6,980 nt of DNA from Actinomycetota bacterium (lineage in GTDB: Bacteria > Actinomycetota > Actinomycetes > Actinomycetales > Microbacteriaceae), in the NCBI GenBank assembly GCA_009927245.1, contig RFNI01000155.1:1-6980 (forward strand). The letters are read 5' to 3'. The notes beneath the pieces are model-generated. The model did not search any database and was not told the DNA's origin. It was given only the letters and a program-made list of their open reading frames with translations. The position numbers were made by a program, and so were the translations under genes. Below are positions 6,607 through 6,980 of the stretch, in pieces. Positions within the stretch are counted from its first letter, which is position 1. Every line of letters starts with the position of its first letter.

Positions 6607-6980
6607 AGCGCCAAGTGCAGATTGCACCGAAGAATATGCTCCAAAGAACTGACCAACTGGTCTGATCATGATGAACATTAGAAGGATGAAGGTAATTAGC
6701 GATGCAACTTCTGTTTGACCAGAAGCTACTCGATATCCACCGACACCTAAAACAACAATGAATGCTCCGTTGGCTGCTAGTCCACCGATTGGGGTTACCC
6801 AAGAGTTGATTCCAGCAATCTTCACACCCTGGCTATAAGCCTCAGTTGCATCTGTTTGAATCTGTGCTGACTCTCTAGATTCTGCACGAGCAGCTCTAAT
6901 TGTTCTAACTGCTGAGAGTGCTCTTTCAACAGAAGCAGACATGTTTCCAACTCGTTCTTGAGCCTTGGTAGTTGCTGCTC

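Larger units (their letters stand above)
5728..6980 (-). pseudogene. ABC exporter subunit (membrane domain + ATPase), 5'-partial, with two frameshifts
   Basis: The window holds the C-terminal half of the membrane domain and the full ATPase of an MsbA/multidrug-type half-transporter; the start lies beyond base 6980. From 6980 inwards: the coupling-helix region (KAQERVGNMSASVERALS, then TIRAARAESRE), two membrane helices (around INSWVTPIGGLAANGAFIVV and SLITFILLMFIMIRPVG), a linker, then the nucleotide-binding domain. In the last open segment, counted from its TTG at 6462, Walker A is GPSGAGKST (39-47), the Q-loop Q87, the signature LSGGE (143-147), Walker B IMLLDE (163-168) and the switch histidine H199, all intact. 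The frame is not continuous: TGA codons at 6571-6573 and 6508-6510 interrupt it, while the linker and first strand (RIQEILDIP to IEFKNVKFRYP) read perfectly in another frame between about 6603 and 6480. The flanks share one frame, so two indels compensate. Either a recent pseudogene or sequence error. The substrate cannot be told. Confidence 0.85.

Noticed and set aside
6494..6802. A 102-residue minus-strand open frame across the ABC exporter.
   Set aside because: It is the third frame of the exporter, rich in Trp/Cys/Ser/Arg with no family resemblance; a shadow.

Overview
The window reads as ordinary chromosomal DNA from an actinobacterium of moderate GC content. By eye it is about 45-50% GC, with a locally GC-richer patch around 5400-5660. 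Support for this placement is the actinobacterial style of the FolD motif GRGITVGRP, the many GTG/TTG starts, and the many CTA leucine codons in glyA and folD. A low-GC freshwater member of the Microbacteriaceae (Rhodoluna/Aquiluna-like) would fit, but that is an inference and no rRNA or marker here proves it. I see no mobile element, tRNA, rRNA or CRISPR array. The window is gene-dense, and the longest gene-free stretch (2195-2371) is largely occupied by a riboswitch.

Layout. (i) 1-1317, plus strand: the C-terminal part of a large cell-surface protein with three bacterial Ig-like repeats, a membrane anchor and an Arg-rich tail. (ii) 1337-2194, minus strand, convergent with it: purU, formyltetrahydrofolate deformylase. 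(iii) 2265-2340: a ZTP (pfl) riboswitch with all its conserved helices and the pseudoknot, directly in front of glyA (2372-3652) and folD (3657-4511), which form a tight operon. (iv) 4537-5043 and 5115-5666, minus strand: two small exported proteins, one with a cadherin-like beta-sandwich and one with a long Pro/Thr tail. (v) 5728-6980, minus strand, cut by the window edge: an ABC exporter subunit (membrane domain plus ATPase) whose reading frame is broken by two nearby indels.

How it fits together. purU, glyA and folD are all enzymes of the tetrahydrofolate one-carbon pool. GlyA makes 5,10-methylene-THF from serine, FolD oxidises it to 10-formyl-THF, and PurU hydrolyses 10-formyl-THF back to THF and formate. 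ZTP builds up when 10-formyl-THF is short, so a ZTP riboswitch on glyA-folD closes a feedback loop: low formyl-THF should turn on its own supply. The divergent purU lies outside the riboswitch transcript, so the consuming enzyme is not under that control.

The points most worth a second look are the complete ZTP riboswitch without a visible terminator, the paired and mutually compensating frameshifts in the ABC exporter, the roughly 20-residue insertion behind its A-loop, the conserved cysteine pair in each Ig-like repeat, and the six-base-periodic G-rich tract that encodes the Pro/Thr tail. I did not find a wholly new system: the window is mostly recognisable housekeeping and cell-envelope genes.
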